64,000 nt of DNA from Cognataquiflexum gelatinilyticum (lineage in GTDB: Bacteria > Bacteroidota > Bacteroidia > Cytophagales > Cyclobacteriaceae), in assembly GCF_024813435.1 (NCBI RefSeq), contig NZ_JANAEZ010000006.1:1-64000 (forward strand), written 5' to 3'. Below the pieces are notes generated by a model, which saw only the letters and a program-made list of their open reading frames with translations, did not search any database and was not told where the DNA came from. A program made the position numbers and the translations under genes. Positions 1-7,816 of this stretch are shown here, piece after piece; within the stretch, counting starts at the first letter, position 1, and every line of letters begins with the position of its first letter.

Positions 1-86
1 ACGGTTCAATATTCGCTTGGCCTTCCATACGAAAAGACCTAATTGCTTACTTTGATGAACGGTTTGAAGGAAATGACACAGTTTAA
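1..86 (+). CDS. C-terminal fragment of an unidentified protein, cut by the window edge
   Basis: An open frame from base 3 to a TAA at 84-86 encodes 27 residues ending in YFDERFEGNDTV. The mix of charged and aromatic residues looks protein-like, but the piece is too short to assign a family and could be a chance frame. No terminator hairpin is obvious between it and the convergent beta-lactamase gene. Confidence 0.35.
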   Translation, partial: GSIFAWPSIRKDLIAYFDERFEGNDTV

Positions 87-198
87 TGAACACTCCCTTT
101 CAAAACCCCAAAAGGTCTTGAAGTTTAACACATATGCCACAATTGTCTAATGAAATCAGTCTTTGTGATTTTCCTTAATTACCAACCTTCTTAACCCA

Positions 199-990
199 TC
201 AATTGAGTCCGCTTATTTTTTTATCACCAAAATGTCTCGTCTGGAATAATCTGATGGTATAGTCAAGCAAGCTGCTGCCGCCGTGTTTTCCGTGTCCAGG
301 GACGACAATTTCAACATCAGGGAATCTATTTTTAATTTCCTCCACAGTAGCGGACCAAATCTCCACATTTGCATCCCCTAGAAATCCTTTGCTTGCATTC
401 ATTTCTTTTATCAAACAACCTCCAAAAAGTACGTCTTCACTAGGAAAATATCCCACGATATTGTCTCTAGTATGTCCTTCTCCAAAATACCGGGCCATGA
501 TAATTCCATTCCCCACACTTAGGGTAAGGGAATCGCTGAAGCCATTTTGGGGGATGACAAAATCATTTTCTTTGGCAAGTGCAATGGTTTTGACATGTGC
601 GTAAGACGGGATGTTGTGGTCATTAAATGCCTGAAGCCCGGCAAGACAATCATTATGGAAATGGGTTGGAATGATGGCGTTTATCTTACAATTCAGCTCT
701 TGATTGACCCATCTGATCAATTCTTCGGAGCTTTCATTATTAGTGGGTGTGTCAAAAATGATGGTTTCATCGCTGTTTCTGACAATCAGCCCGTTGCAGG
801 GAACGTTTCCAAAATCATTTGTCTGCAAAAATGAGGTATGCACAAAAGAATTCGGGGCAACTTGGGTAATAATCAAATCATTGGATTTGTATACTTCTTT
901 AGGACTGAAGGCATCTTGTCCTTGCGCAAAACAATTAACAGCTGTCAGAGAAATTACAATTACAAAAAGGCTTTTGATGATGGCTTTCAT
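199..990 (-). CDS. bla: Subclass B1 metallo-beta-lactamase (secreted)
   Basis: A 263-residue protein with an N-terminal signal peptide (residues 1 to about 23, ending CFAQ), so it should act in the periplasm. It carries the full B1 zinc set: HxHxD at 110-114 (His110, His112, Asp114), His173 in GEGHT, Cys192 in FGGCLIK and His233 in VPGHG. Cys192 and the GCLIK...GFLGDANV stretch are typical of B1 enzymes; B2, B3 and glyoxalase-type relatives differ there. Family knowledge: B1 enzymes hydrolyse the beta-lactam ring with two zinc ions, carbapenems included. Inference: a chromosomal, intrinsic Bacteroidota enzyme. It stands alone, with no mobile element or regulator next to it. Substrate range cannot be read from sequence. 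Confidence 0.9.
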   Translation of the reverse strand: MKAIIKSLFVIVISLTAVNCFAQGQDAFSPKEVYKSNDLIITQVAPNSFVHTSFLQTNDFGNVPCNGLIVRNSDETIIFDTPTNNESSEELIRWVNQELNCKINAIIPTHFHNDCLAGLQAFNDHNIPSYAHVKTIALAKENDFVIPQNGFSDSLTLSVGNGIIMARYFGEGHTRDNIVGYFPSEDVLFGGCLIKEMNASKGFLGDANVEIWSATVEEIKNRFPDVEIVVPGHGKHGGSSLLDYTIRLFQTRHFGDKKISGLN

Positions 991-1058
991 TGGATCAGTA
1001 GTGGTTTTTTTCAGTTTCTAAAGATATATCATTTACCTTTTTGAATTCCGAAAGAAAT

Positions 1059-1253
1059 CTAAGCGGTTTTAAGAATTTTCTTAAAAGCCACACTTATTAA
1101 TCCTGTTATCAAGATGAATCCAATACCCACTAAAAACTTATAATCCTTAAAAATATTGTCGGGATATATGTCAGTCAGGGCTATGATCAAAAATGCTAAA
1201 CTCAAGGTCCATACAATTACTAAAACCACTTTTGTAAGTTTTTTCATATTCAT
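1059..1253 (-). CDS. Small two-helix membrane protein, unknown function
   Basis: A 64-residue product with two predicted membrane segments (about residues 8-26 and 40-56), separated by a short polar loop containing DIYPDN, and a basic C-terminus (KKILKT). It starts at an ATG preceded by an AT-rich region and is transcribed towards the beta-lactamase gene, about 70 bases away. No family recognised. Size and hydrophobicity fit a small membrane protein, but conservation is unknown. Confidence 0.55.
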   Translation of the reverse strand: MNMKKLTKVVLVIVWTLSLAFLIIALTDIYPDNIFKDYKFLVGIGFILITGLISVAFKKILKTA

Positions 1254-1311
1254 AAAGTTTATAGGCTTCTTTCTTTATCAATTTAAAAAGTTGTTTCAAT
1301 ATAGCATGTTT

Positions 1312-1365
1312 TCCCTCGTATAAAATCCACCCTTCCGTCCCTCCTCCTGCGCAAGCTTCCTTTGG
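1312..1365 (-). repeat. Degraded copy of the murF 3' end (most distal)
   Basis: Bases 1313-1331 (ccctcgtataaaatccacc) match the second copy at 1881-1928 with one difference. A further gcttcctttg match to murF lies at about 1355-1364. The stop codon of the tail is lost and small indels are present, so this is the most eroded of three copies. It borders the GNAT gene on its downstream side. Confidence 0.6.
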
Positions 1366-1373
1366 TGATGGAA

Positions 1374-1853
1374 TTACTTCAAGGTTAATTTATAAATCTT
1401 AGAATTTTTGTCAGGAAAAACATAGCCATTGGGTAAGTTTTGTTTGTCTGATTGGATAAACCCGTTTCTCTCGTAAAATTGATGGGAGGCAGTTGCCACT
1501 GCAGGCGTATCAAGCCAAATGGTTTGAAAGCCTTTCATTTTTGCCTCTTCAAATAATGTGTCGAAAAGTTTTTGGGCAATACTTAATTCTCTCCCCCTCA
1601 ACTCTTTCTTGACAAACATTTTTCTCAGCACTGCATTGTGGACATCTATTTTTTGAAGTCCTATAGTGCCTACAATTTCGTTTTGGCTTTTAGCTGTCCA
1701 AAAACCACCGTCACGATAGAAATGTGCAATATCAATAAGGTCCGGCTGATCCATTTCTGAAAAACCTAAAAGGAATTCGTTATTCTGAATGTTCAGAACA
1801 AAATCTTTAACCTCATTTTGGTCATTCAATTGAAAGCTCTCTATGGTGATCAT
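1374..1853 (-). CDS. GNAT-family N-acetyltransferase
   Basis: A 159-residue GNAT fold: a beta-strand segment GTIGLQKI, then VLRKMFVKKELRGRELSIAQKL, which holds a variant acetyl-CoA pyrophosphate loop (R-G-R-E-L-S rather than the usual R-G-x-G-x-G/A), and the C-terminal FYERNGF motif. The family transfers acetyl groups from acetyl-CoA to amines; the substrate is unknown. The gene starts about 30 bases downstream of a murF-tail remnant and ends just before another one, so it appears to sit inside an inserted unit. No obvious partner gene. Confidence 0.8.
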   Translation of the reverse strand: MITIESFQLNDQNEVKDFVLNIQNNEFLLGFSEMDQPDLIDIAHFYRDGGFWTAKSQNEIVGTIGLQKIDVHNAVLRKMFVKKELRGRELSIAQKLFDTLFEEAKMKGFQTIWLDTPAVATASHQFYERNGFIQSDKQNLPNGYVFPDKNSKIYKLTLK

Positions 1854-1880
1854 TTGGCTATTTTTCAGTTATTTTTTCAA

Positions 1881-1928
1881 CCCTCATATAAAATCCACCA
1901 ATCCTTCCAGCTTTATGCCGTGACTTCC
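1881..1928 (-). repeat. Second copy of the murF 3' end (pseudo-tail)
   Basis: Read on the minus strand, this stretch encodes GSHGIKLEGLVDFI followed by TGA, against GSRGMKLEGLVDFI-stop at the real murF end (3499-3545). About 45 bases align, with 26 of 27 identical over the last nine codons plus stop. Upstream of it the similarity to murF ends abruptly. It lies between the GNAT gene and the PIN toxin gene and is not part of a longer reading frame. Confidence 0.8.
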
Positions 1929-1984
1929 CCAGAGTCCCCCGGTTCCGCTCGCTGTATCCAAGTTAATGTTAGCGAAAATTTATT

Positions 1985-2383
1985 TTATCTCTTTACCCAA
2001 TTTTCGATTTCAATACCTGAAATTCTTTCAAATTCTTTTTGATTTTCTGTCACCATAATCAGGTCTTTATCCACTGCGGTACATCCGATTAATAGATCAA
2101 AATCGCTTATCATCAAGCCTTTTGACCTTAATCGGGCTTTCTCTTTTCCATATAGGTAGATGGCATTAAAAATCGGGAGGATTAATACTTGATTTGAAAA
2201 AATCTCAATTAATTCAAGATTCTTTTTAGGATTAGTGCTGTTTTCAGCTCCAAACACTAGTTCAGCAAATGTAATTTCAGAAATAGCAAAGTTTTCAGTT
2301 CCTAATTCCTGAAACTTTTCTATCATTCCAAATTTTCCTCTTAAAAAATGGATGCAGATATTTGTGTCTAAAAGATATTTCAT
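1985..2383 (-). CDS. vapC: PIN-domain ribonuclease toxin (VapC-type)
   Basis: A 132-residue PIN domain. Acidic active-site residues are visible: Asp6 in LLDTNI, Glu41 in ITFAELVFG, Asp94/Asp96 in ISDFDLLIG, and the conserved T-E-N near residues 112-114. VapC toxins are Mg-dependent ribonucleases, usually cutting initiator tRNA or the sarcin-ricin loop; the target cannot be read here. The ATG overlaps the stop of the upstream 85-residue gene by 4 bases, the usual antitoxin-toxin arrangement. The pair lies in the segment bounded by two murF tails, which suggests acquisition with it. Confidence 0.87.
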   Translation of the reverse strand: MKYLLDTNICIHFLRGKFGMIEKFQELGTENFAISEITFAELVFGAENSTNPKKNLELIEIFSNQVLILPIFNAIYLYGKEKARLRSKGLMISDFDLLIGCTAVDKDLIMVTENQKEFERISGIEIENWVKR

Positions 2384-2637
2384 TCGAAACCAGGATCTTC
2401 TGCTTTTTCAACTCTTGATTCTCTAATTTCTTTGATGATTTCATCAGAATCTTTGTTGTCTTCCCATGCTCCAAAAAGGGTTTTCATGTCAACTTTCTCT
2501 TCTTTTTTTTCAAGAGATTCGGTTAATTTTATGATAAGCTTTTTCTTGGAAAGATCATCTAGACCTCGCAACATACCAAAATACTTTTCCAAAGTCTTAT
2601 TATTTAAAGTAAGGTTTGCCATGCTTTTTTTCTTCAA
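2380..2637 (-). CDS. Antitoxin partner of the PIN toxin
   Basis: An 85-residue, highly charged protein (Lys/Glu-rich centre), the first gene of a two-gene operon with the PIN toxin and coupled by a 4-base overlap. A second ATG six codons in (MANLTLNNKTLEKYF) is an alternative start. No canonical AbrB or ribbon-helix-helix motif is plain. The C-terminal acidic part (EDNKDSDEIIKEIRE) resembles the toxin-wrapping tails of VapB-type antitoxins. The role is inferred mainly from position and size. Confidence 0.72.
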   Translation of the reverse strand: MKKKSMANLTLNNKTLEKYFGMLRGLDDLSKKKLIIKLTESLEKKEEKVDMKTLFGAWEDNKDSDEIIKEIRESRVEKAEDPGFE

Positions 2638-2958
2638 TTTAAGGAATTAATAGATTGATGGTAAATGATTTGTAAAATTAAATTCCCAACTCTCTTTTCT
2701 TTTTCTTTATTAAGTCGCCCATTTCACTTGTATCACTATTTGCATTTGAACTATTCAACCAAACACCCAAATGAAAGGTAATTCTTGCTAATTTGAATTG
2801 CAAATTCTACTAAATAAAAAGGTGTAGAGACAATCTACACCTAGCGGGGTTACCGTAAACCTGTCTGCGGAGTATGAAACCCCGCCTATTTCAAATGTGC
2901 TGTTACAAGCTGCCGTTCTTCTGTCGCTGCTGTCAAATTGGTTTTTTGCTCTTATAGT
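2638..2958. other. Intergenic region with two stable inverted repeats
   Basis: No gene is visible. Two structures stand out. The first is an 8-bp stem with a 5-base loop at 2821-2841 (ggtgtaga/tctacacc). The second has GCGGGGTT at 2844-2851 pairing with AACCCCGC at 2878-2885. The second is followed by the unusually GC-containing stretch ctgccgttcttctgtcgctg. These lie downstream of the 124-residue orphan gene (minus strand) and could be its terminator or the boundary of a mobile cassette. Confidence 0.55.
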
Positions 2959-3333
2959 TTAGTCGTTTAGCCATTTGGAATATTCTCTCCAGTCGTCCAA
3001 ATAAACACTTTTCATTTGGTTCTTGTCAAAGTCGTCAAAACCAATTTTGGAACATCTCGGATATTCTGCTAGTGATAAAACATCTCTACTGTCAGCATTA
3101 GCCATTTCAATGTAATGGTCAATTGACGATAAGTCTTTGTTTGCAAGCTTTAAGATTGCTGATGATATTCTATTTATTCCGTTAGGATTATCACCCTTGA
3201 CTTTGTACAACTTTAAAGTTACTTCGTCAATATGCTTGGGAAACTCTCTTGCAATAAGTCTTTCAAGTCGAAGGGTTGTCACTTTAGCTACAGGTTGAAT
3301 TCCTAAATATTTGATTCTAAACTCTTCAAACAT
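2959..3333 (-). CDS. Hypothetical protein, 124 residues
   Basis: A soluble, charged protein with no signal peptide or membrane segment and no recognised family. It is predicted mostly helical in the middle (ISSAILKLANKDLSSIDHYIEMAN) and ends DDWREYSKWLND. It is the gene nearest to the murF 3' end, inside the block bounded by murF-tail copies. Being an orphan in an accessory block, it may be a cargo gene. Confidence 0.6.
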   Translation of the reverse strand: MFEEFRIKYLGIQPVAKVTTLRLERLIAREFPKHIDEVTLKLYKVKGDNPNGINRISSAILKLANKDLSSIDHYIEMANADSRDVLSLAEYPRCSKIGFDDFDKNQMKSVYLDDWREYSKWLND

Positions 3334-3493
3334 AGTGTTGTCTATTTGTCTGTCTATTGTTCGGTGGTTGTTTCATAAGGTTGCCTATAACTTACTTATA
3401 TATATACCAAAGCTATACATACCCCACCAAAAAATAGGGTTAAAATACCTTTGGTTATTCAATTAAAAATCTTCCAATTGGGACTTAACTAGG

Positions 3494-3545
3494 TTTCCTC
3501 AAATAAAATCCACCAATCCTTCCAACTTCATCCCCCTGCTTCCTT
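3494..3545 (-). repeat. Reference (functional) murF 3' end that is copied at 1881-1928 and 1312-1365
   Basis: The stretch covering the last codons of murF (GSRGMKLEGLVDFI, stop at 3499-3501). The same sequence recurs, progressively more diverged, 1.6 and 2.2 kb further downstream in the same orientation. This is the pattern left when DNA enters repeatedly at the 3' end of a gene and restores that end each time. Confidence 0.75.
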
Positions 3546-4797
3546 TGATCAGGATCAGGTAATCCTCTAGTTGGGAATCCTGCAGCCAGTTTCTGAAGGA
3601 AAAAGGGTCGGGAAAATACAGGGCAGAAATCGGAGCCTTTGATAGCGCTGCGTGCACATGCTTGCCGGTAAAGCAGATCTTGTCAAACTTGTATTGGCTG
3701 ACCCATTCCCCAAGTTTTTGGTGTTCCGGTTCGGTATGTTCACCCAATTCGTACATATCGCCAAGGATGATCATTTTATGCTTTTTACCGCTCATTTCCC
3801 CAAAAGTCTTAATCGCTACTTCCATGCTGGAAGGGTTGGCATTGTAGGCATCGAGGATGATGAGGTTGCTTCTTTTTTCGATCAGTTGGGAGCGCATATT
3901 GGATGGCTGATAGGAAACGATGCCTGCCACGGCTTGGTCCATCGGCACACCGAAGTACTTTCCAAGTGTCAAGGCAGTCGCGATATTTCCAAAATTATAC
4001 GCTCCGATCAGTGCGGAAAGGTGGATTTTATCCTCTCCTTCCACACGGAATCTCACAAAGGGATCTGCCCCTTCGAAAGTCACTTCACAAAAATCTCCTT
4101 TCGCCGGATAAAGAATCGGATTCTCAAACCGCTTGGCCATGTTGGAAAGGATCGGGTCTTGGCTGTTGATGAAAACGGTTCCCTTGTTTTCTCTCAGGTG
4201 TTGAAAAAGTTCGGTTTTGGTTTTGAGCACGCCTTCCGGACCGCCCATTCCCTCGAGATGCGCTTTGCCGATGTTAGTGATAAACCCATGGGTCGGTTCG
4301 GCGATATCGCAAAGTTCCTTGATGTCGCCCTGCTTGTTGGCGCCCATTTCTACGATCGCGATTTCGGTATCGGGGGTGATGGCGAGCAAAGTCAGGGGTA
4401 CGCCGATGTGGTTATTGAGATTGCCGACAGTGGCAGAGGTTTTGAATTTTTGCTTCAGGACGGCATGCAGGAGTTCTTTGGAAGTGGTCTTTCCATTGCT
4501 TCCTGTCAGTCCGATGATCGGAATAGGAAGTTGGTGCCGGTGGTGATTGGCTAACTTTTGCAAAGCCAATAAAACAGCGTCCACCAAAAAGTACCTCGGA
4601 TCTCCCTCCGGAATTACCCTTTGCTCATCGACTACCACCAAGCTTGCGCCGGCTTCCAAAGCCTTTGGAGCAAAGTCGTTGGCATTGAAGTTTGGACCTT
4701 TCAGTGCAAAAAAGATATTGCCTTGGCCGATCTTTCTTGTGTCTGTGCTTACACCTGTGGATTGTAGAAAATGGGAATAAAGGGATTCGATGCTCAT
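3499..4797 (-). CDS. murF: UDP-N-acetylmuramoyl-tripeptide--D-alanyl-D-alanine ligase
   Basis: A 432-residue Mur ligase, of usual length for Bacteroidota MurF. It adds D-Ala-D-Ala to the UDP-MurNAc-tripeptide in the cytoplasm, the last soluble step of peptidoglycan precursor synthesis. Visible motifs: the P-loop GLTGSNGKTT (96-105), the central EMGANKQGDI, and LDAYNANPSSM with the C-terminal domain ending GSRGMKLEGLVDFI. The gene is not within an mra/dcw cluster here. Downstream lie the accessory block and duplicated murF tails. The start ATG at 4797 aligns with the usual short N-terminus. Confidence 0.96.
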   Translation of the reverse strand: MSIESLYSHFLQSTGVSTDTRKIGQGNIFFALKGPNFNANDFAPKALEAGASLVVVDEQRVIPEGDPRYFLVDAVLLALQKLANHHRHQLPIPIIGLTGSNGKTTSKELLHAVLKQKFKTSATVGNLNNHIGVPLTLLAITPDTEIAIVEMGANKQGDIKELCDIAEPTHGFITNIGKAHLEGMGGPEGVLKTKTELFQHLRENKGTVFINSQDPILSNMAKRFENPILYPAKGDFCEVTFEGADPFVRFRVEGEDKIHLSALIGAYNFGNIATALTLGKYFGVPMDQAVAGIVSYQPSNMRSQLIEKRSNLIILDAYNANPSSMEVAIKTFGEMSGKKHKMIILGDMYELGEHTEPEHQKLGEWVSQYKFDKICFTGKHVHAALSKAPISALYFPDPFSFRNWLQDSQLEDYLILIKGSRGMKLEGLVDFI

Positions 4798-4861
4798 AAA
4801 TATTTTTGTATGGCTAAAATTATATGATTATCGGGAATGTTGCCAGTAAATCAAGTGAATT

Positions 4862-4900
4862 GACCACAGACCACGGTCGACAGTCCATAGCCACTGCTCT
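4862..4900. repeat. Degenerate GTCCACA-family microrepeat
   Basis: The stretch tgaccacagaccacggtcga followed by cagtccatagccactg repeats a 7-10 base unit of the type (G/C)TCCAYAG. It is a member of the intergenic family also seen at 21868, 24551, 33221, 36460, 42631 and 54297. It lies upstream of murF in a 281-base gap, where a second repeat type (aaatcaaaaatcgtaaatca, near 4988) is also present. Confidence 0.5.
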
Positions 4901-5078
4901 TGAACTTTAATCCAGGTTTTAATAAGCTGACATTTACAGAGTCAAAATACCAATAATGCTCAAATGCTAGAAAGATGTCCGTAAATCTTAAATCAAAAAT
5001 CGTAAATCAAAAAGGACCTCCAAACATCTTATATCAAATTCATTCGTTTAATTTTATGGCATATAAAATTCTGTTTTG

Positions 5079-7187
5079 ATGAGGTATTTGATTCTGATTT
5101 TGTTTTTTTCGACCTGCACCTTGGTAGTGGCGCAACAGACTTTTTCTTTTGACCAAAACAAAAAAATAAGTCAAAATGGGATTGAAATCCCTCTTCCTTT
5201 TGCAGTAGGGATCAATGCTTCCCAATACCAGAGAATGGATGTCAACGCAGACGGAGAGGAAGAATGGGTCGTTTGGGATATCAATGCAAGAAGGGTTTTG
5301 GTTTTTGAAGAAATCGGTGGGGAGTTCAAATACCTTCCCGAAATGAGCTATTTTTTCCCCAATGACATCAATGGCTTTTTGATTTTGGCAGATTTTAACC
5401 TGGATGGCAGAAAGGATTTGTTTACAAGTTCCCCTTTTGGGATCAAGGCTTATAAAAATGTCAGTAATTCAGGAGATTCATTTCCAAAGTGGGAAGTCGC
5501 CCAAAATTTTCTCAGACTGGAAAACGGCTCCAACCTCACCGCCAATAACCTAGACATTCCCATGGTCCTTGATATTGACGGCGACGGGGATCTGGATATA
5601 GCCTCATTTAATTTGGGAGACTATATAGACTTTTACCTCAATACAAGTGTGGAAAGGAAAGGAACTGCGGACATCGACGGTTTTGCTTTTCCCGAACCTT
5701 GGTGGGGCAGATTCGAATTCTGCGGATGCGGGAATTTCAGTTTTGGGATTACCTGTGAAGGACTTCCGATGGGAAGGTTGGCAGATGCCGATGAATCAGC
5801 AAGAATCCTGCATACCGGAGGACATTCAGTTTTGTATTCAGACTTTGATAATGATGGGGTGAGGGATTTGCTTTTGGGAAGGGATGAATGCAATTCACTC
5901 TATTATTTGCCCAACAAAGGAACCGATCTAGAACCTTTGTTTGATGCTTTTTCGCAGGATGTTCCTGATTTTGGGACTTTGCCGGATTTTCCCATTTACC
6001 ATGCTGCCTACCCTTGGCAAAATAGCCTGATTGTGAGTAGCAATTCCTCAGCTTCAGCCGGGGTATTCAAATCAGACTTTTCCGAAAATGTGTTTCAAAT
6101 TTCCAAGGGAAGTTCTGGCTTGCCAAGCAAAAGCCCGTTTTTGCAGTCGGAGATATTGGATTTGGGAGAAAACAGCAGGCCGTTCTTCAAAGGTCTGTCC
6201 ACTTCCGGGGAAATGATTGTCACTGCCAATTCGTTTGTAGGAGGAAGGAACATTGGTATGGCTCATCGGTATGTAGTCAGCGGTGAGCGTTGGGAGTTGG
6301 TAGAAAACGACTATTTGGGTTTGTCTCAATTGGATTTTACTGACCTCCAGTATTTTGAATACCTTAATGCTGCCAATCAGGAGACATACTGGATCACGGG
6401 CCTTGATACGGTCAATAATTCACTGCGCCGTCTGGTTTTTTATGGCACCAATCCTGATTTTGGCCAGATGAAACAGATATTCATTCCAAACCGATCTCCA
6501 GTTGGTCAGGATCAAATCGAAATGTTTTCATTTGAGGGAAAAGATTATCTTTTGCTCGCAAGACAAACTGGAGAATTACTTCTTTTCTTCTTCGACTTTT
6601 CCAATGCTGAAAACATCAAATTGGTACAAAGTGATTTTCTGGGATATACTGACAATCCCGGATCCCGCAACCTAAATGTCCATGTTGTCCCAGGAAAAAA
6701 CCCCTCTCTTTACGCTGTTGATCAAAGAGGAGTTTTGGTCTATATCCCTGACTTTATGAATCAGGTGGAGCGAGAGACCATTTTGGTAACAACATCTCCT
6801 ACTGCCACTTCCCAAAGCAGGTTGGGAAGAAATACCTGGATCACTTCTTTGCCAAAGCCATTTACTGACGAAAGGGATTTGGTCTTGGGAAATACAGCGG
6901 GAGGGTTGGAATACCTGAAATTTCAGGCAGAAGGTCCCTTGCCGGGTGAAGAAGATTTGTTGGTCAAAGTTTATCCCAATCCCAACAGAGGTTCATTTAA
7001 ACTTATAGCTTCCCAAACATCTTCTGTGACTTTGATCAGCAGTTTGGGTCAGGAAATAGTGGGCAGTTTTGAGTTGACTGCAAATTCAGAATTGGAAATT
7101 ACGCTTCCTTTGGCACCAGGATTGTATATCGCACGGTTTACCAACGCAGAAGGGAAAAGTAAAAGCCAAAAAATAGTGGTGTGGTAA
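5079..7187 (+). CDS. Secreted FG-GAP/VCBS repeat protein with type IX secretion sorting domain
   Basis: About 702 residues. The ATG at 5079 is preferred over the TTG three bases upstream. There is a signal peptide (to about VVAQ, residue 20). Several Asp-rich calcium-type loops of the FG-GAP/VCBS class follow (DFNLDGRKDLF, DIDGDGDLDIA, DFDNDGVRDLL), which suggests an extracellular beta-propeller. The last 75 or so residues form a T9SS C-terminal domain: VYPNPNRGSF, then LPLAPGLYIARF and KIVVW at the end. Family knowledge: such proteins cross the outer membrane by the Por machinery and are anchored or released. Ligand unknown. The stop lies only 3 bases from the stop of the convergent response regulator. 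Confidence 0.88.
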   Translation: MRYLILILFFSTCTLVVAQQTFSFDQNKKISQNGIEIPLPFAVGINASQYQRMDVNADGEEEWVVWDINARRVLVFEEIGGEFKYLPEMSYFFPNDINGFLILADFNLDGRKDLFTSSPFGIKAYKNVSNSGDSFPKWEVAQNFLRLENGSNLTANNLDIPMVLDIDGDGDLDIASFNLGDYIDFYLNTSVERKGTADIDGFAFPEPWWGRFEFCGCGNFSFGITCEGLPMGRLADADESARILHTGGHSVLYSDFDNDGVRDLLLGRDECNSLYYLPNKGTDLEPLFDAFSQDVPDFGTLPDFPIYHAAYPWQNSLIVSSNSSASAGVFKSDFSENVFQISKGSSGLPSKSPFLQSEILDLGENSRPFFKGLSTSGEMIVTANSFVGGRNIGMAHRYVVSGERWELVENDYLGLSQLDFTDLQYFEYLNAANQETYWITGLDTVNNSLRRLVFYGTNPDFGQMKQIFIPNRSPVGQDQIEMFSFEGKDYLLLARQTGELLLFFFDFSNAENIKLVQSDFLGYTDNPGSRNLNVHVVPGKNPSLYAVDQRGVLVYIPDFMNQVERETILVTTSPTATSQSRLGRNTWITSLPKPFTDERDLVLGNTAGGLEYLKFQAEGPLPGEEDLLVKVYPNPNRGSFKLIASQTSSVTLISSLGQEIVGSFELTANSELEITLPLAPGLYIARFTNAEGKSKSQKIVVW

Positions 7188-7190
7188 TTC

Positions 7191-7814
7191 TCAGATCAAG
7201 CCGTTTTTGTATGCAAACAATACCAATCCTGCCAAAGTGTTGTTTTTGGTTTTTTTGAAAATATTCTTTCGGTGGGTTTCCACCGTCCGTTCAGAGATAT
7301 AGAGTTTTTCACCGATGCTTTTGTTTGGGATTTCCTGCACAAGAAGTTTGAGGATTTCCTTTTCCCGTTCAGACAGCAATTGGGTTTCTTCTTGAAGCCT
7401 TTGGCTGCTTTCCAATACCGCATTGATCCCTGAGCTAAAATAAGTCTCGCCTTGGTTTATAGATTCTATGGCTTTGAGCAATTCCTCATGTGATTCACTT
7501 TTCAAAACATATCCATTGATTTCTTCTTTGATGATTTCTCTTACCAAATGAATCTCATCGTGCATACTCAGCATGAGGATTTTTAAATCTGGCTGTATTT
7601 TTTTAACCATCCTGATCAATGACAGCCCATTCATTTCCGGTAGATTAAAATCTGTAACCATCAAATCCACCGGGTTGGTTTTGATAAAATCCAAAGCTTT
7701 GTATGCTGTATTGACTTCACCGATCACTGTCAATGAAATTTCCTTGGCCAGGATACTTTTGATCCCGTCAAGTAAAATTTCATGATCGTCGACCAACAAT
7801 ATTTTTAATGACAT
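7191..7814 (-). CDS. NarL/LuxR-type response regulator
   Basis: A 207-residue protein with an N-terminal receiver domain: acidic pocket Asp9/Asp10, phospho-acceptor Asp55 in MVTDFNLPEMNG, and a conserved Lys in VLKSESHEEL. A C-terminal LuxR-type helix-turn-helix follows (EILKLLVQEIPNKSIGEKLYIS then ERTVETHRKNIF). Its start lies 2 bases after the stop of the histidine kinase gene, so they form a cognate two-component operon. The regulated genes cannot be seen; the convergent T9SS protein has no common promoter. Confidence 0.93.
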   Translation of the reverse strand: MSLKILLVDDHEILLDGIKSILAKEISLTVIGEVNTAYKALDFIKTNPVDLMVTDFNLPEMNGLSLIRMVKKIQPDLKILMLSMHDEIHLVREIIKEEINGYVLKSESHEELLKAIESINQGETYFSSGINAVLESSQRLQEETQLLSEREKEILKLLVQEIPNKSIGEKLYISERTVETHRKNIFKKTKNNTLAGLVLFAYKNGLI

Positions 7815-7816
7815 AT

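Noticed and set aside
3652..4554. 300-residue open frame on the plus strand opposite murF
   Set aside because: It lies wholly antisense to a clearly functional murF and has no recognisable domain; a shadow caused by codon bias.
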